In this document: positions 25,993 through 34,934 of the stretch, piece by piece
Position numbering within the stretch: position 1 is the stretch's first letter
Layout of the letters: each line of letters opens with the position of its first letter
Assembly (NCBI RefSeq): GCF_900117455.1
Contig: NZ_FPHO01000003.1
Coordinates: forward strand, 2,443,730-2,507,729
DNA from: Hyphomicrobium sp. CS1GBMeth3
GTDB lineage: Bacteria; Pseudomonadota; Alphaproteobacteria; Rhizobiales; Hyphomicrobiaceae
Reading direction: 5' to 3'
Length of the DNA stretch: 64,000 nucleotides
Made by a program: the position numbers and the translations under genes
Notes under the pieces: generated by a model
Database searches by the model: none
What the model was told of the DNA's origin: nothing
The model's input: the letters and a program-made list of their open reading frames with translations, nothing else

Positions 25993-26853
25993 GTGGAGCC
26001 GCGCCTGTCCTTCGTGACGCTCGGTGTTGCAGACGTCGCGCGCGCCCGCGCGTTCTACGAGCGCCTGGGCTTCAAGGCTTCATCGGCTTCGCAGAAGACC
26101 GTCGCCTTTTTCGATGCCGGTGGCATCGTGCTCTCGGTCTTCGGCCGCAAGGATCTGGCCAACGACGCACACGTGGCAGACAGCGTGCCGGGTTTCTCTG
26201 GCGTCGCGTTGGCTCACAACGTGCGTACAGAGGACGAGGTTGCCCGCGTGCTGGCGGAAGCCGAGGCGGCGGGCGGCACCGTCGTGAAGCCGGCGCAGGA
26301 CACGTTCTGGGGCGGTCACGCCGGCTATTTCGCCGATCCGGACGGCCACCTGTGGGAGGTCGCCTACAACCCGTTTATGACGCTCGATGCCGACGGACGT
26401 CCGACGTTGCCCTACGACGAGCCCCCCATAGAGCCGAGCGACGACGATATCGCCAACATTCTGCGATCCTCACGCACGTTCGCCGTTGTCGGCGCGTCCG
26501 ACAATCCGACACGGCCGAGCTATGGCGTCATGGGTTTTCTGAAGGCGAAGGACTACGTGGTCATTCCGGTCAACCCGACGCTCGAGGGTCGCACGATCCA
26601 CGGCGAGCCGGTGCTGTCCGACCTTGCCGCCATCGAGAGGCCGGTCGACGTGGTCGACGTCTTCCGCCGCCCGGAGGCCGCGCTGGATGCCGTGCGCGCA
26701 GCCATCCGCGAGAAGGACCGCCTCGGCATCAAAACCGTGTGGATGCAGATTGGCGTCATCAACGAGATCGCGGCCGCCGAGGCGCGCGCCGCCGGTCTGA
26801 CAGTCGTCATGGACCGCTGTCCCAAGATTGAGTACCCGCGTCTGCTCCGCTAG
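25993..26853 (+). CDS. Fusion of VOC (glyoxalase-like) domain and CoA-binding domain
   Basis: 286 residues. Residues 5-125 are a VOC domain (SFVTLGVADVARARAFYERLGF through YFADPDGHLWEVAYNP, with the C-terminal Glu metal ligand). Residues ~145-286 are a YccU/CoA_binding Rossmann domain (FAVVGASDNPTRPSYGVMGFLK, VIPVNP, DVVDVFRRPEAA, VWMQIGV, VVMDRCPKIEYPRL). Both are usually separate proteins. The single frame is unbroken, so this is a real fusion. The GTG start one base after the hydratase stop suggests an operon with CoA-linked metabolism. Confidence 0.88.
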   Translation: MEPRLSFVTLGVADVARARAFYERLGFKASSASQKTVAFFDAGGIVLSVFGRKDLANDAHVADSVPGFSGVALAHNVRTEDEVARVLAEAEAAGGTVVKPAQDTFWGGHAGYFADPDGHLWEVAYNPFMTLDADGRPTLPYDEPPIEPSDDDIANILRSSRTFAVVGASDNPTRPSYGVMGFLKAKDYVVIPVNPTLEGRTIHGEPVLSDLAAIERPVDVVDVFRRPEAALDAVRAAIREKDRLGIKTVWMQIGVINEIAAAEARAAGLTVVMDRCPKIEYPRLLR

Positions 26854-26980
26854 GCGCGAAGGCTGTATGGCGACCGGTCAGAAGCCGAAGATTGTTCGCT
26901 CCCAGTCTGTGCGCGGAACAGCAGACACCACCAGACGCATTAGGTAATTCACAAGTGCCTCGCAAACAGGAGATCAGCCC

Positions 26981-27478
26981 ATGGGAAATCCGAAGGGACG
27001 CGCGATAGCCAAGAACACGATCTGCGTTTGGTACGACAAGGATGCCGAAGCTGCTGCCAACTTCTATGCCGCAACGTTCCCTGAAAGCTCGGTGGATGCG
27101 GTCCACTATGCTCCGAGCGACTACCCATCGGGCAAGGCGGGCGACGTGTTGACGGTTGAATTCACCGTCGCCGGCATCCCGTGCCTCGGTCTAAACGGAG
27201 GTCCCGTTTTCAAGCATAACGAGGCCTTCTCGTTCCAGATCGCAACCGACGATCAGGAGGAGACAGACCGCTATTGGAACGCGATCGTCGGGAACGGAGG
27301 CCAGGAAAGCGCGTGCGGCTGGTGCAAGGACAAATGGGGCATCTCCTGGCAGATCACGCCTCGCACCCTGACTGAAGCGATTGCGGCCGGCGGCGAAGAA
27401 GCAAAGCGCGCGTTCGATGCGATGATGGACATGCAGAAGATCGACGTCGCCGCGATTGAGGCGGCGCGGCGGGGCTGA
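26981..27478 (+). CDS. VOC family protein, PhnB/3-demethylubiquinone methyltransferase-like
   Basis: 165 residues of the PhnB-like glyoxalase superfamily: NTICVWYDKDAEAAANFYAATFPESS, LTVEFTVAGIPCLGLNGGPVFKHNEAFSF, and WGISWQITPRTLTEAI. The name '3-demethylubiquinone-9 methyltransferase' is historical; no methyltransferase motif is present. Cytosolic, stand-alone gene with a spaced purine-rich RBS (GGAGATC). Confidence 0.9.
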   Translation: MGNPKGRAIAKNTICVWYDKDAEAAANFYAATFPESSVDAVHYAPSDYPSGKAGDVLTVEFTVAGIPCLGLNGGPVFKHNEAFSFQIATDDQEETDRYWNAIVGNGGQESACGWCKDKWGISWQITPRTLTEAIAAGGEEAKRAFDAMMDMQKIDVAAIEAARRG

Positions 27479-27656
27479 TCTCGGAGAGCGTCCGCAAATG
27501 GCCCTGGCCATTTCGCGGCTGGCTTTTGAAGCGCTGTTTCGGCGCATTGCTGAACCACCGGAGATTGTTGCGCCATTTGACGTCAATCAAATCCTGCGTG
27601 CGCGAATGGCGCTAGAATTGTTGCTCATATGGCAGTCTTGATGAGGAGTAGTCGTC

Positions 27657-27941
27657 ATGACTTCCGATTTGCCGTCGGCGAAGGTTAGCGTCATCGCTCT
27701 CGGCCTTAGCCTGGGTATTTTCTTCGCAATCAGCTTCCTTGGTTGCCTTCTCCTCGGCCTCGTCGTCCCCGACGGAGGCATGCATCGTCCGTGGCTGCAG
27801 TTCTTTCCCGGTTTCGAATGGCTGACGCCGCGGAGCGTTTTGCTCGGTCTCCTCTGGACCCAGGTCTATGGCTGGTGGACGGCAATCGTTTTCGGATCGC
27901 TGTTCAACTTCTTTGCAGCGCGAACCGGGGCGGTTCGATGA
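27657..27941 (+). CDS. DUF5676-like small membrane protein
   Basis: 94 residues, two to three hydrophobic segments (VIALGLSLGIFFAISFLGCLLLGL and a C-terminal VYGWWTAIVFGSLFNFFAAR). The pattern, including the PGFEWLTPRSVLLGLLW middle, fits the DUF5676 membrane family often found with heavy-metal or copper-handling genes. GAGGAGT upstream supports the ATG. The next gene encodes a Met-rich periplasmic protein, consistent with metal stress. Confidence 0.75.
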   Translation: MTSDLPSAKVSVIALGLSLGIFFAISFLGCLLLGLVVPDGGMHRPWLQFFPGFEWLTPRSVLLGLLWTQVYGWWTAIVFGSLFNFFAARTGAVR

Positions 27942-28045
27942 GGTGCGGGACAGAGGACGTGCCTTGTGGCCTGCGGCCTAGGCGATAATCAAAGTAGAGA
28001 CAGCAGCGAGAGGCGTCCTGCTGTCGGTATCTGGAGGTAAGTCGA

Positions 28046-28630
28046 ATGACGACACCGGCCAAGTATGTGTCGATCGCATTGGCTCTTCTGAGCTTATTCG
28101 GCAGCGCTTCTTCTGGCGCGATCGCGCAGATTGATCATGACCAGCATCATCCTCAAGCCGCTCCCGCCCAAGACACTCAAACCGAGCCCTCGCCGGCAGA
28201 CAAAGGTGCCAACACCTCGGGAACGCCAAAAGGCGGAATGATGGGCGGCGGCATGATGGGGATGATGCAAGGCTGCCCCATGATGGGCATGATGGGACCG
28301 GGCGGCCCCGAAACGCGAGTGAAGGGCCGCATCGCCTTCCTCAAGGCCGAGCTCGCCATCACCGACGAGCAGAAAGAAAAGTGGGACGCATATGCTGCTG
28401 CAGTCCAAAAAAACCTCGAGAGCGTGCAGTCGATGCGTCACTCCAAGATGAAAATGATGGAAGCCAGATCGCCGGTCCAGCGGCTCGATCAGCATATTGC
28501 GGCCATGGAGGCCAGAACCGCCGCATTGAAAGAAGTAAAGCCCGCGCTGACCGACCTCTACGCAGCGCTCAGCGACGATCAGAAGAAGACGGCAGATGAG
28601 CTTCTCATCGGCATGGGCTGCTTGATGTAG
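28046..28630 (+). CDS. Spy/CpxP-like (LTXXQ) periplasmic protein with Met-rich segment
   Basis: 194 residues. Signal peptide (to about residue 30), a short His/Pro region (DHDQHHPQAAPA), then MMGGGMMGMMQGCPMMGMMG, which is a likely Cu(I)/Ag(I) site. The helical Spy domain contains two LTXXQ-like motifs (AITDEQKEKW and ALSDDQKKTA). Family members are ATP-independent periplasmic chaperones or metal-stress sensors. GGAGG precedes the start. Follows the DUF5676 gene by 104 bases; a shared metal-resistance role is inferred. Confidence 0.85.
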   Translation: MTTPAKYVSIALALLSLFGSASSGAIAQIDHDQHHPQAAPAQDTQTEPSPADKGANTSGTPKGGMMGGGMMGMMQGCPMMGMMGPGGPETRVKGRIAFLKAELAITDEQKEKWDAYAAAVQKNLESVQSMRHSKMKMMEARSPVQRLDQHIAAMEARTAALKEVKPALTDLYAALSDDQKKTADELLIGMGCLM

Positions 28631-28819
28631 TGGAGCCACCGAACAGGCGGATGGATCGGCTCGGCGAATGGCATTCCTCTATCAATTGTCCGAAGCTGTA
28701 AGCGATCGAATTTCTAATCCTCACCTTGCGGCGACGTGGATCGAACTGCCTCGATGACTGCCTTGTAGCCTGCAGAGAACCTGCAAGGGCTTGGTTGAGC
28801 AAGTATGTGCGGCTTTTTC

Positions 28820-31021
28820 TCACTCCGTGATTTCGAAACTGCCGGCGAGCTCCGCCGCCGAACTGCCGCCCACGAACAGCCGGAACGTGCCCGGCTCGAT
28901 CACCGGCCGCCCTTCGTCGTCGTGATAGGCGAGGTCACGCGCATTGAGCCAGAAGCGCACGGTGCGCCGCGTTCCGGGTGCGAGTGAAATCTTCTCGAAC
29001 CCCTTGAGCTCCCGCACCGGGCGTGAGCGCTCGGCAACGAGCTGGCGCGTATAGAGCTGCACGACCTCTTGCCCGGCGCGCGAGCCCGTGTTCGTCACGT
29101 CGACGCGAACCTCTATCCGGCCGTTGCGGGTCATGTCCGGTGCGCTGAGGCCGAGCCCGGAATAGGCAAACGTCGTGTAGCTGAGGCCGTGACCGAACGG
29201 ATAGAGCGGCGTCCACGGCTCGTCGATGTAGCCTGTCGTGTAGCGATCACCTTTGGCCGGCCGGCTTGTCGGCAGGTCGTTGTAGGCGATCGGTATCTGG
29301 CCGACAGAACGCGGAAACGTCATCGGCAGCTTGCCGGAGGGCGCAATGGCACCCGCCAAAATCTCGGCAAGCGCCGTGCGCCCTTCCGTGCCCGGATGCC
29401 ACGCAATCAAAACCGCTGACGCTTTCGCTGCCACCTCCTCGATCGCGAGCGGACGCCCGGTCTCGATGACGAGCACGAGCGGCTTGCCGAGTTCGGCGAG
29501 CGCGTCGAACAACTCGCCCTGGACGCCGGAGAGGCCGAGATCCACGCGCGAGGTCCCTTCGCCTGAAAACGTACAGTCTTCGGACAGGGCGAGCACGATG
29601 AGGTCCGCGGCCTTGGCGGTCGCGATTGCCTCGTCCTTGTTCTTGAAGGAAAGACCGCAGGGATCGGCGAAGGCTTCCGCGAACAGGAGCTTTTGCCCAC
29701 TACCCACGCGGGCTTCCAGCGCCGCGCGCAGTGTCTCTGTCGCCGGCTTGGTGAGCCCGGCCGGCCCGTACCACGAATGATCGTTGGTCGAGAGCGCCGC
29801 GGCGCCGATCAGCGCCACGGTGCCGGATTGGGGTGCGATCGGCAGCGCGGCGCCGTCGTTCTTGAGCAGCACGAAACTCTCGCGGGCGACCTCGCGCGCC
29901 CGCGTGCGCACATCGCTCTCCGCCATGGGGCTGGCTCGCGTGCGGACACCGACGGGCGAATCCGGGAACAGCCCCATGCGATATTTGACGGCGAGCACGC
30001 GCCGGACCGCAGCGTCGATCTCGGCCGTCGCCACGCGTCCGTCTGCGACGCCGGCTTCAAGGGTGCGCGCGTAGGCGCCGCTCGCCATGTCGAGATCGAT
30101 GCCGGCATGCAGCGCCTTGCGCGCCGCATCCGCGAGATCGTCAGCCACACCATGGTTGATGAGCTCGGTGATAGCCACGAAATCCGACATCACGAGCCCC
30201 GGGAAGCCGAGGCGCTCCTTGAGCACGTCCGTGATCAGCGGCCGATTGGCCGTCACCGGCACGCCGTTGACGGTGTTGAACGACGCCATGATCGTCTCCG
30301 AGCCGGCCGCAATGGCGGCCTGGAACGGCGGCAGATAGCGGTCGAACAGCTCCGCGTCGGAAATCTGGGCTCCGTTATAATCCCGACCGCCCTCCGGCGC
30401 GCCGTAGCCGACGAAATGCTTTGCGGACGTCGCGAGCCCGCCCGCGCGATAACCTTTGACGCGCGCCGCGGCGAACGCCGCGCCGAGGAACGGATCCTCG
30501 CCGGCGCCTTCGATGACGCGGCCCCACCGCGGGTCCCGCGAGATGTCGATCATCGGCGCGAACGTCAGATTGATGCCGTTCTGGGCCGTCTCGGTCGCGA
30601 TGGCTTCCGCCGCCCGCTCGGCCAGCGGCGGGTTCCATGTCGCGGCCCATGCGATGGGAACGGGAAACGTGATGCGGAACGCGTGGATGGCGTCGATCGC
30701 GAACAGCATCGGCACCTTGAGCCGGGAGGCGGCCGCGGCCTCCTTGAAGGCCTTGAGGTGATCGGGATTGACTACATTCAGCATGTTCCCGACGCGCCCC
30801 TGCCGGACCTCCGCGAGCTGAGCTTCGAAGGGGAAGGCAAGCGAGGGAAAGTTAAGCTGCCCGATTTTCTCGGAGAGCGTCATGCGCGCGAGCAGCGCCT
30901 GCACCTTGGCTGTAATCTCGGCCTCTGCCGTGCGCGCTGCAGGGTTCGGCTGCGGCGTTGCATTGGCGGGGAGTGATGAGAAACAAACAAGGAATATCAG
31001 TGGGATAAGGCGGAATCGCAT
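28820..31021 (-). CDS. bglX: Glycoside hydrolase family 3, periplasmic beta-glucosidase
   Basis: 733 residues from the ATG at 31021, chosen because it begins a signal peptide (MRFRLIPLIFLVCFSSLPANA). N-terminal TIM barrel with the nucleophile motif GLVMSDFVAI (Asp), family fingerprint KHFVGYGAPEGGRDYN, then the alpha/beta sandwich with the acid/base region (ALSEDCTFSGEGTSR), and a C-terminal fibronectin-III-like domain (VTNTGSRAGQEVVQLYTRQ). It releases terminal beta-linked glucose or xylose from oligosaccharides in the periplasm. Divergent from ribA. Confidence 0.93.
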   Translation of the reverse strand: MRFRLIPLIFLVCFSSLPANATPQPNPAARTAEAEITAKVQALLARMTLSEKIGQLNFPSLAFPFEAQLAEVRQGRVGNMLNVVNPDHLKAFKEAAAASRLKVPMLFAIDAIHAFRITFPVPIAWAATWNPPLAERAAEAIATETAQNGINLTFAPMIDISRDPRWGRVIEGAGEDPFLGAAFAAARVKGYRAGGLATSAKHFVGYGAPEGGRDYNGAQISDAELFDRYLPPFQAAIAAGSETIMASFNTVNGVPVTANRPLITDVLKERLGFPGLVMSDFVAITELINHGVADDLADAARKALHAGIDLDMASGAYARTLEAGVADGRVATAEIDAAVRRVLAVKYRMGLFPDSPVGVRTRASPMAESDVRTRAREVARESFVLLKNDGAALPIAPQSGTVALIGAAALSTNDHSWYGPAGLTKPATETLRAALEARVGSGQKLLFAEAFADPCGLSFKNKDEAIATAKAADLIVLALSEDCTFSGEGTSRVDLGLSGVQGELFDALAELGKPLVLVIETGRPLAIEEVAAKASAVLIAWHPGTEGRTALAEILAGAIAPSGKLPMTFPRSVGQIPIAYNDLPTSRPAKGDRYTTGYIDEPWTPLYPFGHGLSYTTFAYSGLGLSAPDMTRNGRIEVRVDVTNTGSRAGQEVVQLYTRQLVAERSRPVRELKGFEKISLAPGTRRTVRFWLNARDLAYHDDEGRPVIEPGTFRLFVGGSSAAELAGSFEITE

Positions 31022-31177
31022 CGAAACTCGACTTTGCGCTAGGTGGAGGAAACCATGGGACAAGGGCGCGGCAGATCGCGCCTATTTTCGCATCTTGTAC
31101 ACGGCCTCCTATGCTACAACATGTCCACCGTCACGACCCCAGCCCGAACAGAGCCGGTCAAGATCAAGGAGAGGGAG

Positions 31178-31813
31178 ATGCCGCTGACCGGCGTCCAGGA
31201 GAAGAAGCTCGACACGGGCCGTTCAGCCCGCACCATGCTGCCCATTGAACTCGACGGTGTCGAGATCGTGCTTGAGGCGCGTGCCTATCAGGGCAAGGAC
31301 GAGCACACTCAGGCGATGGCGCTCATCAATCGCGGCAAAGGCCCGGAGGCGGGCACTGCTCCCCTCGTGCGCGTGCACTCCGGATGCGTTACGGGTGACA
31401 TTTTCCATTCGCTCCGCTGCGACTGCCGGGCCCAGCTCGACGCCGCGCTGAGACGCATCGCAGAAACTCCGAACGGCGTGCTCATCTATCTGCCGTACCA
31501 CGAGGGCAGGGGTATCGGCCTGTTCAAGAAGATCAAGGCCTATGCGCTGCAGGACCAGGGGCGCGACACAGTCGACGCTAATTTGGAGATCGGCGAGCCG
31601 GTCGACGCACGCGAGTACGAGCTGGCGGCTGAGATCCTGCAGGATCTTGGCTTCACAAAAATCCGTCTGATGACCAACAACCCGGCTAAGATCGAGGCGC
31701 TGGAGGATGCGGGCATCGAGATCCTGGATCGCGTGGCGGTCGTCACCAACCCGAGCGCGCATAACGAGCGCTACCTCGAGACCAAGCGCCGCCGCATGTC
31801 GCACAAGCTTTAG
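31178..31813 (+). CDS. ribA: GTP cyclohydrolase II
   Basis: 211 residues, first committed step of riboflavin synthesis: GTP to 2,5-diamino-6-ribosylamino-pyrimidinone phosphate, formate and PPi. Zn2+ cysteines in VHSGCVTGD and SLRCDCRAQ; catalytic stretch YLPYHEGRGIGLFKKIKAY; RLMTNNPAKIEAL at the C-terminus. The ATG at 31178 has AAGGAG six bases upstream and gives the normal family length. Longer starts at 31121 and 31043 lack such support. No DHBP synthase domain is fused. Confidence 0.94.
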   Translation: MPLTGVQEKKLDTGRSARTMLPIELDGVEIVLEARAYQGKDEHTQAMALINRGKGPEAGTAPLVRVHSGCVTGDIFHSLRCDCRAQLDAALRRIAETPNGVLIYLPYHEGRGIGLFKKIKAYALQDQGRDTVDANLEIGEPVDAREYELAAEILQDLGFTKIRLMTNNPAKIEALEDAGIEILDRVAVVTNPSAHNERYLETKRRRMSHKL

Positions 31814-31846
31814 AGCAGCGGATTAAGCGCGCGGCAGAGACTTCTC

Positions 31847-32731
31847 TTACCAGGCAAGCTCCGCCATCGCGCCGAGCGCGGGCGGCGTGCCGGGCGGAAA
31901 CAGCGCCGCGAGCTTGCCGGCGTCGATCGAGCCATCGGTCATGGTCTCGTTTCGGTGAATACCGCCCGTGATGAAAAGAGCATCGAGCCCTGCACGCTCA
32001 GCGCCGGCCAGGTCGGTGCGCACAGCATCTCCGATGACGAGGATTTTCTCCGGCGCGACAGTGGCGCCACGGATCGTCTCAGCCGTTGCCTTGGCCGTCG
32101 TGTAGGCCGTCGCATACGGCTTCCCGAACCAGAACACTCGACCCCCGAGCGTCTGGTAGGCATCGGCCAGCGCGCCGGCGCAAAGGAAGAGACGCCCGCC
32201 CACGTCGACGACAAGATCCGGGTTGGCGCATACGAAGGGCAGCGCCAGCGCGTGTGCCCGTTCGAGGATGTCGCGATAGGTCTCGACTGTATCGTTGACG
32301 TCGTCGACCAGCCCGGTGCAGACGACAGCCTCCGCTTGTTCGAGCGGTCCGTCCGCAGCCCCCATGCGCTCGTAGAACGCGGCATCGCGCTGGCGCGGCC
32401 CGATGAAGAAGATGGTGCGATAGCTCGCCTCACGAATATGCGCGAGCGCGAGCTCACCTGAGGAGACGATCGTGTCGTAGGCCTCGGGCGGAACGCGGCG
32501 GGCATCCAGCATCGCCTCCACGCGATGCAGCGGAACCGGCGCGTTGGTCAACAGCACCACTGTGCCGCCGCGCTCGCGGAAGCGGATCAGCGCGTCCGTT
32601 GCCCGCGGATAGGCGTGCACGCCATCGTGCACGACGCCCCACACGTCGCAGAACAAGACATCGTAGCGCGCGAGCAGGTCCCCGGCATGGTCAAGGATCG
32701 GGGGAACGCGCGAGCCTGGAGGCGTTGACAT
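31847..32731 (-). CDS. HAD superfamily IIA sugar-phosphatase-like hydrolase
   Basis: 294 residues. HAD motif I DVWGVVHDG, motif II LLTNAP, a type IIA cap (about 85-200), and motif III/IV KILVIGDAVRTDLAGAERAG. This matches the TIGR01459 group of alphaproteobacterial phosphatases. Note DVWGV instead of the usual DxDGT/V: the second motif-I Asp is replaced by Trp-Gly, as is common in this subgroup. Substrate unknown. Lies beside tRNA-Thr. Confidence 0.88.
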   Translation of the reverse strand: MSTPPGSRVPPILDHAGDLLARYDVLFCDVWGVVHDGVHAYPRATDALIRFRERGGTVVLLTNAPVPLHRVEAMLDARRVPPEAYDTIVSSGELALAHIREASYRTIFFIGPRQRDAAFYERMGAADGPLEQAEAVVCTGLVDDVNDTVETYRDILERAHALALPFVCANPDLVVDVGGRLFLCAGALADAYQTLGGRVFWFGKPYATAYTTAKATAETIRGATVAPEKILVIGDAVRTDLAGAERAGLDALFITGGIHRNETMTDGSIDAGKLAALFPPGTPPALGAMAELAW

Positions 32732-32756
32732 ACTGTTCCGGTGAGGTGGGTGGGAG

Positions 32757-32832
<76 letters not shown>

Positions 32833-32883
32833 GTTGCGCTCCTTTTATCGAAGTCCCGCGGCCGGAAAAAGGGGCTTCATGCC

Positions 32884-33861
32884 TCAGCGCGGGAGCGAGC
32901 GCTCCCAGGCCAGCGCATGCGTCACGATCAGGTCGAGGTCGGCGAGCCGAGGCTGCCAGCCGAGCTGCTCGCGGATTTTCGCCGAGTCCGCCACGATGGC
33001 CTCCGCGTCACCGGGGCGGCGCGGCCCGAGATTGACCGGAAACGGCCCGCCCGACGCGCGCTTCACCGCCTCGATGACCTCGAGCACAGAATAGCCGGCC
33101 GCGTAGCCGCAATTGAAGACGTCTGACGCTCCGCCCGCTTCGAGGTGCTTGAGCGCCGCCATGTGTGCCGCCACGAGGTCGGTGACATGGATGTAGTCGC
33201 GCACGCAGGTCCCGTCCGGAGTCGCATAGTCGGTGCCGAAGACGTCCATGGACGCGCGCTTGCCGAGCGCCGTCTCGCTGGCGACTTTGATGAGGTGCGT
33301 CGCCCGCGGCGTCGATTGGCCCGCGCGGCCGGCGGGATCGGCGCCGGCGACGTTGAAGTAGCGCAGCGCTACGTAGCGGAAATCGTGCGCAAAGGCGGTG
33401 TCGGCGAGCATCAGCTCGGTCATTAGCTTCGACGTGCCGTAGGGAGAGACCGGCTTCAGGGCCGCATCCTCACGCACCGGAATTTCGGTCGGGTTGCCGT
33501 AGACGGCGGCCGTCGAGGAGAAGATGAACGAGCGCACGCCGGTTTGCACGGCAACCTCGATCAACGCACGCGAGTTGACGGTGTTGTTGAGGTAGTACCC
33601 GAGCGGATCGGCAACCGAGTCCGGCACCACGATCGAGCCGGCGAAATGAATGATGGCGCGAATGCCATGCTCTTCGATGACGTGCCGCACCAGATCCTGG
33701 TCGCCGACGTTGCCTTCGATGAGCACGGCCGGCGGCGGCACGGCGGACCGAAAGCCGGTCGACAGATTGTCGACGACGACGACCTGGTCGCCGGCGTCGA
33801 TCAGCGCCAGCACCATATGGCTGCCGATGTATCCGGCGCCCCCTGTGACGAGTACGGTCAT
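32884..33861 (-). CDS. galE: UDP-glucose 4-epimerase
   Basis: 325-residue extended SDR enzyme interconverting UDP-glucose and UDP-galactose. NAD-binding VTGGAGYIGSHMV at the N-terminus; catalytic SSTAAVYG (Ser/Thr) and the YxxxK motif YGTSK; CVRDYIHVTDL in the C-terminal half. The ATG at 33861 puts the Rossmann motif at residues 5-17, as normal; the open frame extends 30 codons further but without support. Feeds the exopolysaccharide pathway encoded elsewhere in the window. Confidence 0.95.
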   Translation of the reverse strand: MTVLVTGGAGYIGSHMVLALIDAGDQVVVVDNLSTGFRSAVPPPAVLIEGNVGDQDLVRHVIEEHGIRAIIHFAGSIVVPDSVADPLGYYLNNTVNSRALIEVAVQTGVRSFIFSSTAAVYGNPTEIPVREDAALKPVSPYGTSKLMTELMLADTAFAHDFRYVALRYFNVAGADPAGRAGQSTPRATHLIKVASETALGKRASMDVFGTDYATPDGTCVRDYIHVTDLVAAHMAALKHLEAGGASDVFNCGYAAGYSVLEVIEAVKRASGGPFPVNLGPRRPGDAEAIVADSAKIREQLGWQPRLADLDLIVTHALAWERSLPR

Positions 33862-34027
33862 GGCGCGCCCATAGCACGGAACTGGTTGAGAAACCGTGCC
33901 GCCTGGCGACGCAGCACGCAAAAACGAGGGAAAGCCGGCGGAGAAACGCACGAAGTTAAAGCAATGTTATGCGTTTCGGGCTAAGGTGATGGCAGAATCT
34001 GCTGAGAACGACAGCGAGGAGCTCAAC

Positions 34028-34375
34028 ATGCGTTCACGGGTCGTCGCACTGCTTGCGGCCGCCATCGGCTTGGCCCTGATCCCGGCTGCGGCCGAGGCCG
34101 GCCGTCGCGGCACTGCGCATTATTATCCCTTCTATCATAAGCACTACCGCTCGGACTGGAATTACGACCCGTATGGGTACGAGTATTCTCCGCGCCGCTA
34201 CTATCCCTACTACAACTCGGGCCAGTGGCGTCCGACGCGGGAGCTGCGCTATCGCCGCTATAACTATCGCCCCTACGCAGAGCTGCCACCTTACTACCGC
34301 GCCTGGGGTCATCCGACGCGCTATTACGGCTACAAATACCGCAAGCCGCATCGCCGCTATCATCACTTCAAGTAA
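34028..34375 (+). CDS. Small secreted Tyr/Arg-rich protein
   Basis: 115 residues. Signal peptide MRSRVVALLAAAIGLALIPAAAEA, then a mature part rich in Tyr, Arg, Pro and His (HYYPFYHKHYRSDW, SPRRYYPYYNSG, RKPHRRYHHFK). Strongly basic, low complexity, no known domain. GAGGAG upstream supports the ATG. A perfect terminator follows. Possibly an outer-surface or cell-wall protein; function unknown. Confidence 0.7.
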   Translation: MRSRVVALLAAAIGLALIPAAAEAGRRGTAHYYPFYHKHYRSDWNYDPYGYEYSPRRYYPYYNSGQWRPTRELRYRRYNYRPYAELPPYYRAWGHPTRYYGYKYRKPHRRYHHFK

Positions 34376-34401
34376 AAGCGCGATCGAGATCAGAGACGTT
34401 G

Positions 34402-34427
34402 AAAAGCCGCTTTCCAAGCGGCTTTTT
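34402..34427 (+). terminator. Rho-independent terminator
   Basis: AAGCCGCTT (34404-34412), loop TCC, AAGCGGCTT (34416-34424), preceded by A's and followed by T's; it could work in both directions. Confidence 0.9.
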
Positions 34428-34559
34428 GGCGTTTTTTGGACCTCAAATCTTCGCGTTCACACCCTATTAGGACAGCGTGTGATTTTCTGCATGCCTGAAC
34501 AAAAGCTCTGCTCCACGTTAGGCGAAGCGGAGTTGACCTGTCGAGATTGGGAGCGACCC

Positions 34560-34877
34560 ATGATCAAGAAATTGATGCAAGCTGTGATGGCAGTGGCGTT
34601 GATGGTCGGCGTTACGGCATCGTCGATCCAGCCTGCTGAAGCACACCGCAGAGGGGGCGTAGCTGCAGGCGTTGCCGCCGGCATCATCGGCCTCGGCGTT
34701 CTTGGCGCTTATGCCCATTCGCGTGACCGCGACTATTACTATCGCTCGCGCGGCGAGTGCTATCCCGGCCCCGAGGAGTGCGGCTGGACCAACCGCCGCT
34801 GCTTCGTCGATCGCTGGGGCGATCGCGTTTGCCGTGGCGGCCGCTGGACCTGTTGGCGCCCGACCTACTGCGATTAG
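34560..34877 (+). CDS. Small secreted Cys-rich protein
   Basis: 105 residues. Signal peptide (MIKKLMQAVMAVALMVGVTASSIQPAEA), a Gly/Ala-rich hydrophobic segment (GVAAGVAAGIIGLGVLGAYA, perhaps a membrane anchor), then a Cys/Trp/Arg-rich end with six cysteines (GECYPGPEECGW, RRCFVD, RVCRGGRWTCWRPTYCD). The hydrophobic GVAAG motif and Cys-rich tail recall small envelope proteins common in Rhizobiales. Spacing of the cysteines suggests disulfides. Function unknown. Confidence 0.75.
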   Translation: MIKKLMQAVMAVALMVGVTASSIQPAEAHRRGGVAAGVAAGIIGLGVLGAYAHSRDRDYYYRSRGECYPGPEECGWTNRRCFVDRWGDRVCRGGRWTCWRPTYCD

Positions 34878-34934
34878 GTCCACGACAAGCTTCGTACTGA
34901 GCTGAAGGCGGCGCCATCGCGGTGTCGCCTTTCG

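Noticed and set aside
29693..30976. A 427-codon frame opposite the GH3 glucosidase
   Set aside because: Antisense shadow of a well-conserved gene; no domain.
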